This document shows, one piece after another, positions 15,471 through 24,186 of a stretch of DNA of 64,000 nucleotides. Where the stretch lies: positions 930,001-994,000 of the forward strand of contig CAXXKP010000001.1 of NCBI GenBank assembly GCA_963663665.2, read 5' to 3'. Every line of letters starts with the position of its first letter. The stretch's first letter is position 1. A program made the translations under genes and the position numbers. The notes below the pieces were generated by a model that did no database searches, had not been told where the DNA came from, and saw nothing but the letters and a program-made list of their open reading frames with translations. The stretch is from SABI01 sp963663665 (lineage in GTDB: Bacteria; Spirochaetota; Spirochaetia; Sphaerochaetales; Sphaerochaetaceae).

Positions 15471-17822
15471 CTACTCCATCGCTTGAATATAATAGAGTCT
15501 TGAACCGAAATCTCCCAATACCCTCGTCTCTTTATCATATCCTGTTCCCCCAAATTGTTGATTAAGGGAGATTCCTCTATATGCTAACATGTCACCTGGA
15601 ACAATATAATATTCAATTTCACTATCAAGTTGTACAAAGGTATTTACAACTTTTTCAAGGTTACCCCCACTTTTGATATGAACAGGGGAGATCATGTTTA
15701 CGAGAGAGCCAAACAGCGAAATATCTATGTGTTGTTCTCTTGGTGTAACTCTGTAAGAGAGAGTCGGGTCTGCTATAGGGACTCTAAGGATATCACTTTC
15801 TCCGTTTGCCTCCTGAAGAACTTGGAAATATAAGATAATCATTTCAGTTCTGTCGTAGTTGGCAATAGCCCATAGCACTCTGTTGGTTCCTTCATGAATA
15901 GATTCTATTTTAAAGAATTCTCCGAATTGAAAGAGCGTTCTGAATTGTTTGTAGAAGGCGATATGTTTACTGATTTCTTCTTTTTCTTTTTTTGTAAGAG
16001 AAAGAAGATCTAGCTCATACCCCAATATTCCAAATATTGCTACATTGAAACGGGTATCAATAGATGTTTTCCTAAGAGTTTGGTGATTTGGAGAAGCACT
16101 TACATGGTTCGATATTGTACTCAAAGGATAGCCACAAGCTGTACCTTCTTGAATAAAGATTCTTGTATATGCATCAGTATTATCACTTGTCCATGTCTGA
16201 CTCATATATGAGAGCATCCCTAGATCGAACCTATTTCCTCCACTCGAACATGATTCAAATAAAATATGGGGAAATGCTTGAATACATCGTTCTAAGAGGT
16301 TGTAGAGACCAAGAATATATCGATGGGAGAATTCACCTTGAAAAAAGCCTTCCTGAAGGCTATAGAGGTCACTGAATGTTCTATTCATATCCCATTTTAC
16401 AAAGTCAACTTCGGCGACTTTCCAAGTTTTACTCAGGATGTCGAATAAGTAATTTCTCACATCGTCCCGTGTTAGATCAAGTAGGTATTGGTTTCTCGCA
16501 ACAGAAGGCTTCCTATTAGGTATTTGTACCAGATAATCTGGATGTTTTTCGAATAAGGTGCTTTTTTTGCTAATCATTTCAGGTTCAACCCAAAGTCCAA
16601 ACATCATCCCTAGATCATGGATTCTTTTAGATAGAGAGGTGAGACCGTTTGGGAATTTTTTTGTATTAACCATCCAGTCTCCAAGACTTGTGGTATCATC
16701 CTCTCTCACGCCAAACCAGCCATCATCTAAAACAAATAATTCAATTCCCAATTTAGAGGCTTCTTTTGCAAGAGGAAGAAGGGTTGTCTCGTTGTAATTG
16801 AAATAGGTTGCTTCCCAATTGTTGAAAGCTACAGGACGTTGATGGTATTTCCACTTCCCACGCACTATATGGCTATTAACAAAGTGATGGAAATGAGCAC
16901 TAATTCCATTAGTTCCCTCAAAACTAAAGGTCATTATAGCTTCAGGAGTATGGAACTTTTCTCCCACTAATAATTGCCATCTAAATGTTGCGGGATTTAT
17001 TCCACTTAAGATTCGGATTTTGTTGAATTGATGCAATTCTACCAGCTCACTGTGGTCTCCACTATATAACAAGTTAAAACCAAAACATTCCCCTTGAAAT
17101 TCAGTACATGTAGACTCACTTAACATAATAAATGGATTATGCTTTGATGAACTTACTCCACTTTTGCTATCATTTATATGAATTCCTGGTGTGATTCTTC
17201 TTTTATGTTGAAATCTTTCTCTCGCCCAAGCTCCATCAAATGTAGTGAGATCCATGTCTTTCCTGTTCATATCTAGCTGAAAGCTCATGAATCTTTCAAT
17301 AGTTATTTTACTTTTTGAATTATTTGTAATAGAGGATTTTCTCACTATTACATCAGAGGAATCAAAGGTAGTATAATAGTGTTCAACTTTAATATTCGTC
17401 GTTGGGTCAACTGTAACAACAATGAGGGTCATTGCAGTGTCGTTGTCTGAATATGATTCAGGAAGGCCACTAAAAGATCGAGGTTTTCCATTGATGATAC
17501 GATGTTCTGTATAGAGAAAATCTCCACATGTTCCTCCCTCCTCATCTCTAATAACGATAGAAGGTTCTCTATAGTCGCCTTTTCCACTACTAGATGATTC
17601 AAGAGCTATATTGTCGAGTGTATAAGAAGGGTGTTCTTCACAATAAGAGACGGTATTTCCTTTGCTTATAGTATGTTTATCATACATTGGGTAAAAATCT
17701 TCTGGAGGATTGATTGAGCGGCCATAGTAGAGATGTTCAAGGTGATTTGTCTCGTCTACCCGAAATATATAGGTAGTATTTGCTGTGTTAAGGATAAAAT
17801 GGAGTTTTTTTTCGATAATCAT
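15471..17822 (-). CDS. Alpha-galactosidase, glycoside hydrolase family 36
   Basis: A 783-residue enzyme without signal peptide, hence cytoplasmic. An N-terminal beta-sandwich (about 1-330) leads to the (beta/alpha)8 barrel. Key motifs are VLDDGWFG (366-371), GLWVEPEMIS (409-418), KWDMNR with the nucleophile D478, FESCSSGGNRFD (522-533) and TWTSDNTDAY with the acid/base D547. Length and both catalytic aspartates fit GH36 AgaN/RafA types acting on melibiose and raffinose oligosaccharides. AAGGAG precedes the start. An inverted repeat in the promoter region suggests control by a sugar-responsive repressor. No transporter for the substrate is adjacent. Confidence 0.95.
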   Translation of the reverse strand: MIIEKKLHFILNTANTTYIFRVDETNHLEHLYYGRSINPPEDFYPMYDKHTISKGNTVSYCEEHPSYTLDNIALESSSSGKGDYREPSIVIRDEEGGTCGDFLYTEHRIINGKPRSFSGLPESYSDNDTAMTLIVVTVDPTTNIKVEHYYTTFDSSDVIVRKSSITNNSKSKITIERFMSFQLDMNRKDMDLTTFDGAWARERFQHKRRITPGIHINDSKSGVSSSKHNPFIMLSESTCTEFQGECFGFNLLYSGDHSELVELHQFNKIRILSGINPATFRWQLLVGEKFHTPEAIMTFSFEGTNGISAHFHHFVNSHIVRGKWKYHQRPVAFNNWEATYFNYNETTLLPLAKEASKLGIELFVLDDGWFGVREDDTTSLGDWMVNTKKFPNGLTSLSKRIHDLGMMFGLWVEPEMISKKSTLFEKHPDYLVQIPNRKPSVARNQYLLDLTRDDVRNYLFDILSKTWKVAEVDFVKWDMNRTFSDLYSLQEGFFQGEFSHRYILGLYNLLERCIQAFPHILFESCSSGGNRFDLGMLSYMSQTWTSDNTDAYTRIFIQEGTACGYPLSTISNHVSASPNHQTLRKTSIDTRFNVAIFGILGYELDLLSLTKKEKEEISKHIAFYKQFRTLFQFGEFFKIESIHEGTNRVLWAIANYDRTEMIILYFQVLQEANGESDILRVPIADPTLSYRVTPREQHIDISLFGSLVNMISPVHIKSGGNLEKVVNTFVQLDSEIEYYIVPGDMLAYRGISLNQQFGGTGYDKETRVLGDFGSRLYYIQAME

Positions 17823-17856
17823 TGGCTTCTCCTTGCATTCTCTTCATTGTCGTTAC

Positions 17857-17884
17857 GTAACCATCATGGTACAATAATGGTTAC
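17857..17884. promoter_or_regulatory. Inverted repeat, probable operator between alpha-galactosidase and the divergent gene
   Basis: GTAACCAT (17857-17864) and ATGGTTAC (17877-17884) form a perfect 8-bp inverted repeat with 12 bases between. On the minus strand it starts just after a TATACT box (17895-17890), which puts it at the transcription start of the alpha-galactosidase gene. A small palindrome GTTACGTAAC (17852-17861) overlaps one arm. Position and symmetry suit a dimeric repressor; the regulator is not in the window. Confidence 0.5.
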
Positions 17885-17968
17885 ATACAGTATAGCCTGC
17901 TTATTACAATTTTTCATCAAAGTACTTTATTAAAGCAGAGTCGTTTAAATGTGGGGAGAATTACATAA

Positions 17969-19210
17969 ATGGATGTAAAACGGTTACAACTGTGGAAGGA
18001 CAGGCATGCAACAATGCTCTCGAATAATCAATTGCAAACGATTATTGAAGATCGTGGAGGTATGGTTAGAGAGTTGAGTAACACTAACAAGTTCGGTGGG
18101 AGGGTAAATGCACATCCTCTGTTCCATTTCTTAGGGAAAGAAGCGACAGTTGCACAAGATACAAATCATGAATATTACAATGATGCCAACCTGTTATATA
18201 CCCTTGGTGGTAATTTCTTTTGTTTTCCCAATTTTGGACCTCCACATTCATATAATGATGTTGATCTACCACCTCACGGTTTCACTGCAAATGGACTGTG
18301 GAATGTAGCAAAATATGGCACTGATGGGGAAACAGGGGCATCTTGGTTATTAAGTATCCTCAATGGGGGAATAGAATACCCATATACTGCCTATAAGATA
18401 GAGATGCTTCTTCCAAACCACCCTGTATTGTATAGCAGTGTCACTATCGACAATCCTAGCGACCATCCAATCGTTGCTAATGCTGCATGGCATAACACTG
18501 TTGGCTCTCCATTTTTAGAAGCTGGATGTATCATTAATCTATCAGCAAAAGAATTTATCACTGTAGGAAAAGGTTCTGAGTTTGATGCAACAGGACGTCT
18601 TGCAATGGGAGCCACTTTTGATGATCTCACTAAAGCTCCTCTAAGGTCGGGAGGGAATTGCAATATTGAAGAAGTCCCCGGTATGATAGGGTTTACTGAT
18701 TTAATAAGTGGAAAAATCCCAGACGATGAAAAACTTGGATGGGCAAGCGTTATTAATCCTATACAGCAGATGGTTTATTTTACGTTCTTTCCAGGCCCTA
18801 AAGCAGTTGAAGAAAATGAAATCCCTCTAAACTTTAATAATCTCTGGATGCAGTATGGAGGTAGGAAGTTTACACCGTGGGCATTGTATGAAGGTGGAAC
18901 CGATCATACCTTCTGCCTCGGAGTTGAAAATTCGATAGGCTATTATGCGAATGGATTAGCAGAATCAGTAAAAAACAATGAATTATTAGGATCTTCTACT
19001 ACTGTTACAATCGATCCTCATTCACGCAAAGTACAGCGTTATGCAACTGCTTTTAGTGATTATGAGCAAGTGAAAATGGGTTCTGGTATTCAATCAGTCG
19101 AACAAGTTGTTGAGGGGATTGTCCTGAAAAGGGGTAAGTATTGGGCTTTTATCGAAAGTGATTCTACTTTCCATTTCTTAAAAGAACTTGAAAAGAAAAT
19201 TCTTTATTAA
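17969..19210 (+). CDS. Aldose epimerase (galactose mutarotase)-like protein
   Basis: I recognise this 413-residue protein only at fold level. A beta-rich chain with LQTIIEDRGGMVRELS, HPLFHFLG, LGGNFFCFPNFGPP and LPPHGFTANGLWNV recalls the galactose-mutarotase superfamily. HGF at the expected catalytic-His position, an internal NAAWHNTVGSP and a C-terminal W-x-PWALYEGG block support that. No signal peptide is seen. GGGGAG precedes the start. It is divergent from the alpha-galactosidase and shares its control region, so a role in galactoside or other sugar metabolism is a reasonable inference. The precise reaction is unknown. Confidence 0.6.
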   Translation: MDVKRLQLWKDRHATMLSNNQLQTIIEDRGGMVRELSNTNKFGGRVNAHPLFHFLGKEATVAQDTNHEYYNDANLLYTLGGNFFCFPNFGPPHSYNDVDLPPHGFTANGLWNVAKYGTDGETGASWLLSILNGGIEYPYTAYKIEMLLPNHPVLYSSVTIDNPSDHPIVANAAWHNTVGSPFLEAGCIINLSAKEFITVGKGSEFDATGRLAMGATFDDLTKAPLRSGGNCNIEEVPGMIGFTDLISGKIPDDEKLGWASVINPIQQMVYFTFFPGPKAVEENEIPLNFNNLWMQYGGRKFTPWALYEGGTDHTFCLGVENSIGYYANGLAESVKNNELLGSSTTVTIDPHSRKVQRYATAFSDYEQVKMGSGIQSVEQVVEGIVLKRGKYWAFIESDSTFHFLKELEKKILY

Positions 19211-19218
19211 CAAATTAT

Positions 19219-19243
19219 CCTCTTTATATCTTTTATAAAGGGG
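19219..19243. terminator. Hairpin between convergent genes, possible bidirectional terminator
   Basis: CCTCTTTATA (19219-19228) pairs with TATAAAGGGG (19234-19243) over 10 bp with one G-T pair and a 5-nt loop. It sits between two converging stop codons. Neither side has a long T run, so it is a modest terminator at best. Confidence 0.4.
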
Positions 19244-20543
19244 AATATGATTCTAGAAGGTTCGTTTTATCTCTCTCAATTTTGAAATTGTTGATAGTCT
19301 CTTTAAATAGGGTTTTTCCACTATAGTTTTTGTAAAGGATGGTAATGGTGTACTCTCCTGGACTCAGGTTGATTCCTCCAACCCACGCCGTATTTGGAAG
19401 AAAATGAGACGACCTTACATCAGCTTGTTCAGAAACAAAAGATGCAATTTTAAAAATACTACTCAGAAGAATTTCCCCTAAAGTGGCATTATTCTCTTTG
19501 TATATCATATCATCATATACTTCCGTTCCTATAGCTTTCATTGTTGCTCTTACCATTGCTTTGATTTTTATTAATGATGAAGTAGCTTTGAACGTTTCAA
19601 ATGCTATAGAACTTATACTCTCTAATTTTTCAAGTTGAAAATCTTTCTCGTTCTCTATAGAGATTGTTACGTTATGAATATTTGAACCTCTTTCTTGCAT
19701 TACCGGGTATGCAATTTTCATGAAACTACCATTAGAAAGGTTATAAAGTTCTACCTTTTCGAACTTCTCAGGCGCTAATCCGTTAAACGCAACAATATTT
19801 AGTCGAGCTTTTCCTCGTGGAATAGGTTTTTTTTCATCGATTAAAGATTTTGGGAGAGAAAAAGGATATAGTGTGGGTTGAGTTTCAAAAGCGAACATTA
19901 CTTGATTCAAAGAGTAGGTAAAGAGATTCTCTTCTCCCACTCCTCGTGCTACTACCATACTTAAGTAATTCGCCAAGGCAGATGAGGAGAATGAAGAAGA
20001 ATATGTAGTCATACTAACCCTGTCCCCTTCGTTCAATCTCCCCTCCTTTGAAATTTTTTCTATCTGTGTTTCATATTTCTGTTTTAAAAGAGACTGTTTT
20101 TCAATGGACCTATTCAATTCAACAAGAGCTGACTCCTCTTCCCCTAATCGCACATAATTGAGTGCTTTGAATACGTTAATATATATATCCTCATAATCCT
20201 CGCCTTGATATTCAATTGTGTTGTCATTTACTAGATAAGAGGCAATATTTTTAGAAATGCTAGATGTGTAGGCTTCTTGGATTTCTCTTTCTGCTAGAGA
20301 GAGGAGAGTGTTAGAAATTTCATAATCTCCGCTTAGGTGAGAGAGGATTCCCGTGTCGAGGTGGAGAATGATTGGGCCTTGTTTTTTTAATATTACCTGT
20401 TTCTTTTCTAGGAGCCGATTGTAGGCGCCATCATAATCGCCTTGGAAGTGTTTATATTGCGAATCTGAAATATCTATAAGTGAAGAGCACCCTAGAGCAA
20501 GGAAGAGAATACACATAGATGAGAATAGAAGCACTCTTTTCAT
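19233..20543 (-). CDS. COG3014-type lipoprotein with helical repeats
   Basis: A 436-residue lipoprotein: signal peptide with lipobox ALGCSS (Cys 19). The N-terminal half is helical and TPR-like (YKHFQGDYDGAYNRLLEKK, LGEEESALVELNRSIEKQ); the C-terminal half is beta-rich and ends with a GEYTITILYKNYSGK strand. This matches the uncharacterised COG3014 lipoproteins, which in several Gram-negative bacteria sit next to lpoB, as here where the LpoB-like gene is divergent. A role at the outer membrane or in peptidoglycan synthesis is inferred from that association only. Confidence 0.7.
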   Translation of the reverse strand: MKRVLLFSSMCILFLALGCSSLIDISDSQYKHFQGDYDGAYNRLLEKKQVILKKQGPIILHLDTGILSHLSGDYEISNTLLSLAEREIQEAYTSSISKNIASYLVNDNTIEYQGEDYEDIYINVFKALNYVRLGEEESALVELNRSIEKQSLLKQKYETQIEKISKEGRLNEGDRVSMTTYSSSFSSSALANYLSMVVARGVGEENLFTYSLNQVMFAFETQPTLYPFSLPKSLIDEKKPIPRGKARLNIVAFNGLAPEKFEKVELYNLSNGSFMKIAYPVMQERGSNIHNVTISIENEKDFQLEKLESISSIAFETFKATSSLIKIKAMVRATMKAIGTEVYDDMIYKENNATLGEILLSSIFKIASFVSEQADVRSSHFLPNTAWVGGINLSPGEYTITILYKNYSGKTLFKETINNFKIERDKTNLLESYSPL

Positions 20544-20808
20544 ATTTACTAAACTCTTTTACACAATTGGGATGAAATCAAAAGGATCCGAGATTATTGT
20601 ATCATCGATAAAATTCTGACACAACAGATAACAGAGAAGGTCTTTTAGAAAATGCTTAATATATACTACCTTTAAAATATAATTTATTATAAAAAATAAT
20701 GGTATAAATAAATATCGGTTGTGTAAAAGATTTATTGATTATCAGGTACCATCCAATCTGTATTTGTTGTATCATACATAGTATATGAAACATAGATGGA
20801 GGAATCCA

Positions 20809-21450
20809 GTGAAGAAAAGAATGATGTTTTTAGCTACTTTATGTATAGTTGTTATTGTGTCGATTTCTTGTCAAACAGGAACCTCTGTCAGTAGACTTTC
20901 AACAGATGCAGATATTGACCTAAGTGGATACTGGAATGATACAGATATTAGAACAGCCGCAGAATCTTTAGTAGAAGATAGTCTTGATTCCTCCTGGATT
21001 GATCAATTCAGAATCAGGAAGATGAAAAATCCTGTTGTAATTGTAGGGAATTTCTTGAACAGAAGTAGTGAACATATTGATACCTCTATAATTGCTAAAC
21101 GGATACATATTGATACCTCTATAATTGCTAAACGGTTTGAGATGGAACTTATAAATTCAGGGAAAATCGATATGGTCGCTGATGTCGCCTTTAGAGCTAG
21201 TGTTCGTGATGAGAGAGAAGAGCAGCAATACTTTGCAAGTGAATCAACAGCTAAAGCTTTAGGAAAAGAAATCGGCGCTGATTATCTCCTGCAAGGTGCA
21301 GTGAGGACAAACCTAGACCAAGTAAGTGGTAAGTCTGTGAGAACCTACTATATTACTGCCGAACTCATCGATATTGAAACAAGTAAAAAAGTATGGGTGG
21401 GAGAATACATCATTAAGAAGATGGTGAAGATAAGTAAGTATAAATTATAG
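20809..21450 (+). CDS. LpoB-like outer-membrane lipoprotein (penicillin-binding protein activator family)
   Basis: A 213-residue lipoprotein. A GTG start at 20809 is preferred because GGAGG lies 7 bases upstream and it gives a clean signal peptide ending VSISCQTG; an upstream ATG at 20785 adds eight basic residues. The mature part has LpoB-family features: PVVIVGNFLNRSSEHIDTS, a RFEMELINSGKIDMV segment and GADYLLQGAVRTNLDQ. LpoB in E. coli reaches through peptidoglycan to stimulate PBP1B. Eleven residues beginning HIDTSIIAKR are repeated in tandem (33 nt, 21073-21135), just where the family has one copy. The stop touches the start of the next gene. Confidence 0.78.
   Translation: MKKRMMFLATLCIVVIVSISCQTGTSVSRLSTDADIDLSGYWNDTDIRTAAESLVEDSLDSSWIDQFRIRKMKNPVVIVGNFLNRSSEHIDTSIIAKRIHIDTSIIAKRFEMELINSGKIDMVADVAFRASVRDEREEQQYFASESTAKALGKEIGADYLLQGAVRTNLDQVSGKSVRTYYITAELIDIETSKKVWVGEYIIKKMVKISKYKL
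21073..21135 (+). repeat. Tandem in-frame duplication inside the LpoB-like gene
   Basis: Thirty identical bases at 21073-21102 and 21106-21135 repeat with a 33-base period, adding 11 codons without shifting the frame. Perfect identity points to a recent slippage or recombination event. Confidence 0.95.
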
Positions 21451-22473
21451 ATGAAAACAGTATTACATATAAATAGAGTAAGAAATTTCCTCTTTATAAT
21501 TTTTTTGTTGATGGTAAGTGGATGTACTTCAATATCTAACAATCCTCCTCCATCTTGGCTCAATTCTCTCTATGACAAATCTTGCGATAAGGATTCCTAC
21601 CTCTGTACAATTGGAAGTGGTTCTTCAAGAGAGAAAGCTATTGACTCAGCGTTCGCATCGCTTTCTCAAGTATTCAATTCTCAGGTAAAGTCTGTTACCT
21701 CTGTAAGCTCTATTTCAACAGCAGAAATGGGGGGGCTGTTTAGTGAGAGTTCTGAAATGATTGACCAATCATCAGTTACGAGTTCAACAGATAAGATTAT
21801 TGGGGCTGAGGTTGTTAACACCTATATTGATTCTACTCAACGAGTCTTTGTTCGAGTTGCCTTAAATCGAGAAGAAGCTGCAAATATCTATAAGGAAGAG
21901 ATAGCGGAACTTGATCTCTCTATAATGGAAGTAGAGAGGAGAATGCTCACGTTACATGATGATCTTACTCGTTACTTCACCCTATCTAAAGCTGTAGGAT
22001 ACGCAAGAAAACAACAATTTCTCTATAACCAGATTCAAGTTTTACTAAATCAGAGTCAGGAATCTCGTTTAGCGTCCCTCGAGAGAAAACTCATTAATCT
22101 TGCTTCTTCTGTGAAGATTTCGATTGATATTGACTCTTCGCAGGATGGAGAAGTGTTAAAAGCAGCTTTCAGTAAAAAACTCATTGATTTAGGTTTTAAA
22201 ATTGTAAATGAAGTTGACGAGTCCAATGCTCTTTTATTAGTAAAGTGTGATATCGTTCCCTTGAATATAGAAGATAGCCCCTATAAGTACGCCACTTATA
22301 CGATGTGGGCAAAGATGATGAGCGGCGGAACAACTCTCTACTCGTACAATACAAGTGAGAGAGAGGCAGCACTGAGTGATGATGATGCGATGAAGAAGGC
22401 TTTGAATCAGGCCTCTACCATTGCAGTAGATGAATTTTTTCATCTCCTAGAGGAATCTCTAGGAGGTCTCTAG
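21451..22473 (+). CDS. LPP20-like lipoprotein with extended C-terminal domain
   Basis: A 340-residue lipoprotein with signal peptide and lipobox VSGCTS (Cys about 25). Residues about 35-150 have the LPP20 look: PPPSWLNSLYDK, then IGSGSSREKAIDSAFASL, where a short-chain helix follows the glycine-rich turn, and a variable middle. Residues 160-340 hold a helical stretch and a C-terminal alpha/beta domain that I do not recognise. The start abuts the stop of the LpoB-like gene with no strong Shine-Dalgarno, so coupled translation is likely. Function unknown; probably part of the same envelope assembly. Confidence 0.7.
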   Translation: MKTVLHINRVRNFLFIIFLLMVSGCTSISNNPPPSWLNSLYDKSCDKDSYLCTIGSGSSREKAIDSAFASLSQVFNSQVKSVTSVSSISTAEMGGLFSESSEMIDQSSVTSSTDKIIGAEVVNTYIDSTQRVFVRVALNREEAANIYKEEIAELDLSIMEVERRMLTLHDDLTRYFTLSKAVGYARKQQFLYNQIQVLLNQSQESRLASLERKLINLASSVKISIDIDSSQDGEVLKAAFSKKLIDLGFKIVNEVDESNALLLVKCDIVPLNIEDSPYKYATYTMWAKMMSGGTTLYSYNTSEREAALSDDDAMKKALNQASTIAVDEFFHLLEESLGGL

Positions 22474-22505
22474 ATATTAATAAATTTACCTTGGAGGTCT
22501 TTTTT

Positions 22506-23090
22506 ATGAAAAAGATTTTAACTATTCTTATCTTTATAGTGTTTATCTTTTCCTTTATCGGATGTTCTACCACAAAAGAAGTAGGACCAGAACCAGTAAA
22601 GAATGTAATTCTTGGCGCTGATGGAATTCCTCAACCAGAGTGGGTGTTCAAGACTATAAGTGCACCAGATATGCACTTTGAATCCGGTTTTGGTAAGATG
22701 AGTGATAAACAGACTTCGATTAAGCGTGCAACCGTTGAAGCAAAAAATAAAATTGCTGAATGGATTAGCACTCGTGTAAAAGAAGTTGTTGTCACCTATG
22801 TGAATGATGCAGGAAGCACAGATAGCCGCCAAGCAATGGACGCAATGGAAACAATAAGCCAACAAGTTGCTGAGGCAACACTTTCTGGGGTCACGACTGA
22901 AGAAATGTGGGTAGATTCAGATGGTGGAGTATGGGTTCTTTGTTCCATTCCACTCGCAAATATAGAACAAAATTTTGAACCTGCCTCAGAGGCTATAGCA
23001 GAGGCTTTTGTCGAAAGTGATGCAGCTGCAGCTGCTAATGCTAAGATGAAAGATGCTTTTGCTAATCTTCTTGCAGGAACCTCTTTGTAA
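22506..23090 (+). CDS. LPP20-family lipoprotein, first of a tandem pair
   Basis: A 194-residue lipoprotein, taken from the ATG at 22506 because TTGGAGG lies 8 bases upstream. Signal peptide with lipobox SFIGCST. The body shows the LPP20 pattern: PQPEWVFK, ESGFGKMSDKQTSIKRATVE, a helical AKNKIAEWISTRVKEVVVTY, and DSDGGVWVLCSIPLANIEQN near the end. It closely parallels the following gene along its whole length, so the two arose by duplication. LPP20 of Helicobacter is a surface antigen; no biochemical activity is established. Confidence 0.78.
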   Translation: MKKILTILIFIVFIFSFIGCSTTKEVGPEPVKNVILGADGIPQPEWVFKTISAPDMHFESGFGKMSDKQTSIKRATVEAKNKIAEWISTRVKEVVVTYVNDAGSTDSRQAMDAMETISQQVAEATLSGVTTEEMWVDSDGGVWVLCSIPLANIEQNFEPASEAIAEAFVESDAAAAANAKMKDAFANLLAGTSL

Positions 23091-23100
23091 TGTATTCTCG

Positions 23101-23117
23101 ACCCATCATTGATGGGT
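23101..23117 (+). promoter_or_regulatory. Intercistronic hairpin between the two LPP20 genes
   Basis: ACCCATCA and TGATGGGT form a perfect palindrome with no following T run. It may protect or process the mRNA rather than terminate it. Confidence 0.4.
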
Positions 23118-23154
23118 GGATACCTATTTCCTAGTAAGACATAAGGGGATGAAA

Positions 23155-23694
23155 ATGAATAAAAAACTTTTAATTGGTATAATTGGGAGTGTTTTACTCA
23201 TCACATTGATGAGTTGTGCAACACACTATAAAGCTAACGAAGACGGCTCTCCATACTGGGTAACTCATACACCTACTAGTACACGAACACTTCACTATGA
23301 AGTAGGTTTTGCTAAACAATCAACTCCTCAATTAAGTCTATTACGTGCAGAATCTGCGGCAAAAGATGCAATAGGAAGATGGGCTTCCACGAGTGTGGAA
23401 AATGCTGTGGTGACTTTTGTTGAGGAGGCAGGAGAATCATTACGAACTCAACAAACGCTTGAAGTTTTACAGAGTTTAAGTGTTCAGACAGTGAACATAG
23501 CTCTAAAAGGAGTCACTGTAGTTGAGCGTTATACAGCATCCGATGGTGCTGTTTGGGTCCTTTCTTCATATCCAATAAAGAATCTTAAAGATGCCTATAG
23601 ACAACAAACACAAGAGCTGAAACAAAAGCTTGAACTTGCTGAAGCAAAAATAGAGTTGATGAGTGAATATTTAGAAAAAGAATTGGAGAAGTAG
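23155..23694 (+). CDS. LPP20-family lipoprotein, second of a tandem pair
   Basis: A 179-residue lipoprotein starting at the ATG at 23155, 6 bases after AAGGGG. Lipobox LMSCAT (Cys about 20). It repeats the plan of its neighbour: SPYWVTHTPT, YEVGFAKQSTPQLSLLRAES, AAKDAIGRWASTSVENAVVT and SDGAVWVLSSYPIKNLKDAY. It adds a C-terminal coiled coil of about 30 residues (QELKQKLELAEAKIELMSEY) that the first copy lacks, which could mediate oligomerisation. It ends the lipoprotein operon; a terminator lies 170 bases further on. Confidence 0.78.
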   Translation: MNKKLLIGIIGSVLLITLMSCATHYKANEDGSPYWVTHTPTSTRTLHYEVGFAKQSTPQLSLLRAESAAKDAIGRWASTSVENAVVTFVEEAGESLRTQQTLEVLQSLSVQTVNIALKGVTVVERYTASDGAVWVLSSYPIKNLKDAYRQQTQELKQKLELAEAKIELMSEYLEKELEK

Positions 23695-23865
23695 CCTCAT
23701 ATATTACTTTTACTTCTTTTGTGGGGGATTTCTCATTTTTACAGATCCCAACAAAGATAAATGCCCTAAGTTAGAATGAACCATTTAGATTTTAAGTAAT
23801 AGTGATACTATCATTTATGACAGGCCATTACGTATCTGATCCTTCGCATTAGGTAATAAAACTTT

Positions 23866-23910
23866 CTTCCTTAAGAAATAAATTCAAATTTTTTAAGGGA
23901 AGCTTTTTTT
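23866..23910 (+). terminator. Terminator of the lipoprotein operon
   Basis: CTTCCTTAAGAAAT (23866-23879) pairs with the segment ending TTTAAGGGAAG (up to 23902) with one bulged base and a short loop, followed by CTTTTTTTG. The structure is a convincing intrinsic terminator. Confidence 0.8.
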
Positions 23911-24186
23911 GAATAATATCAGATTTATGTCCTAAGAAGGAGAGAGAAAACTAGACGGTTCTCATGGACTCTGTTAAGATTGTTATAGAATTTTTAAAAT
24001 TTAAGAAAGAACATACAATCAATTAGACTTATTTTACCTAGAATGTATGTTTTTTTTGTATTGTGCTTAAAATATATTTGTACGACTTGGAGTAACACGA
24101 ATGTCTAAAGCTCATACCTCTCTCTTTCGCATAGGAGAGTTTCCTTCAAAATTGAGATACCGTTACATCGGTTTAGAGGTATCTAA
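23911..24186 (+). other. Gene-poor stretch with a second hairpin terminator and a possible 20-codon ORF
   Basis: This stretch, part of a gap of nearly 500 bases, holds a second terminator-like element: AACATACA (24010-24017), TGTATGTT (24044-24051) and then a T run to 24057. A 20-codon ORF from ATG 23964 to TAG 24026 ends inside its loop. A small RNA or leader peptide between the two terminators is possible, but no good promoter or ribosome site is seen. The remainder is the leader of the c-di-GMP gene. Confidence 0.4.
24155..24184 (+). promoter_or_regulatory. Stem that would cover the ribosome site of the GGDEF/EAL gene
   Basis: AGATACC (24155-24161) is complementary to GGTATCT (24178-24184). 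The right arm carries most of the probable Shine-Dalgarno AGAGGT (24175-24180), just before the GTG start. A competing small stem ACCG/CGGT is nested inside. Translational control is possible. Confidence 0.4.

Noticed and set aside
23911..24186. c-di-GMP (GEMM) riboswitch before the GGDEF/EAL gene
   Set aside because: No GEMM consensus core or tetraloop-receptor arms can be found; only a simple stem over the ribosome site.
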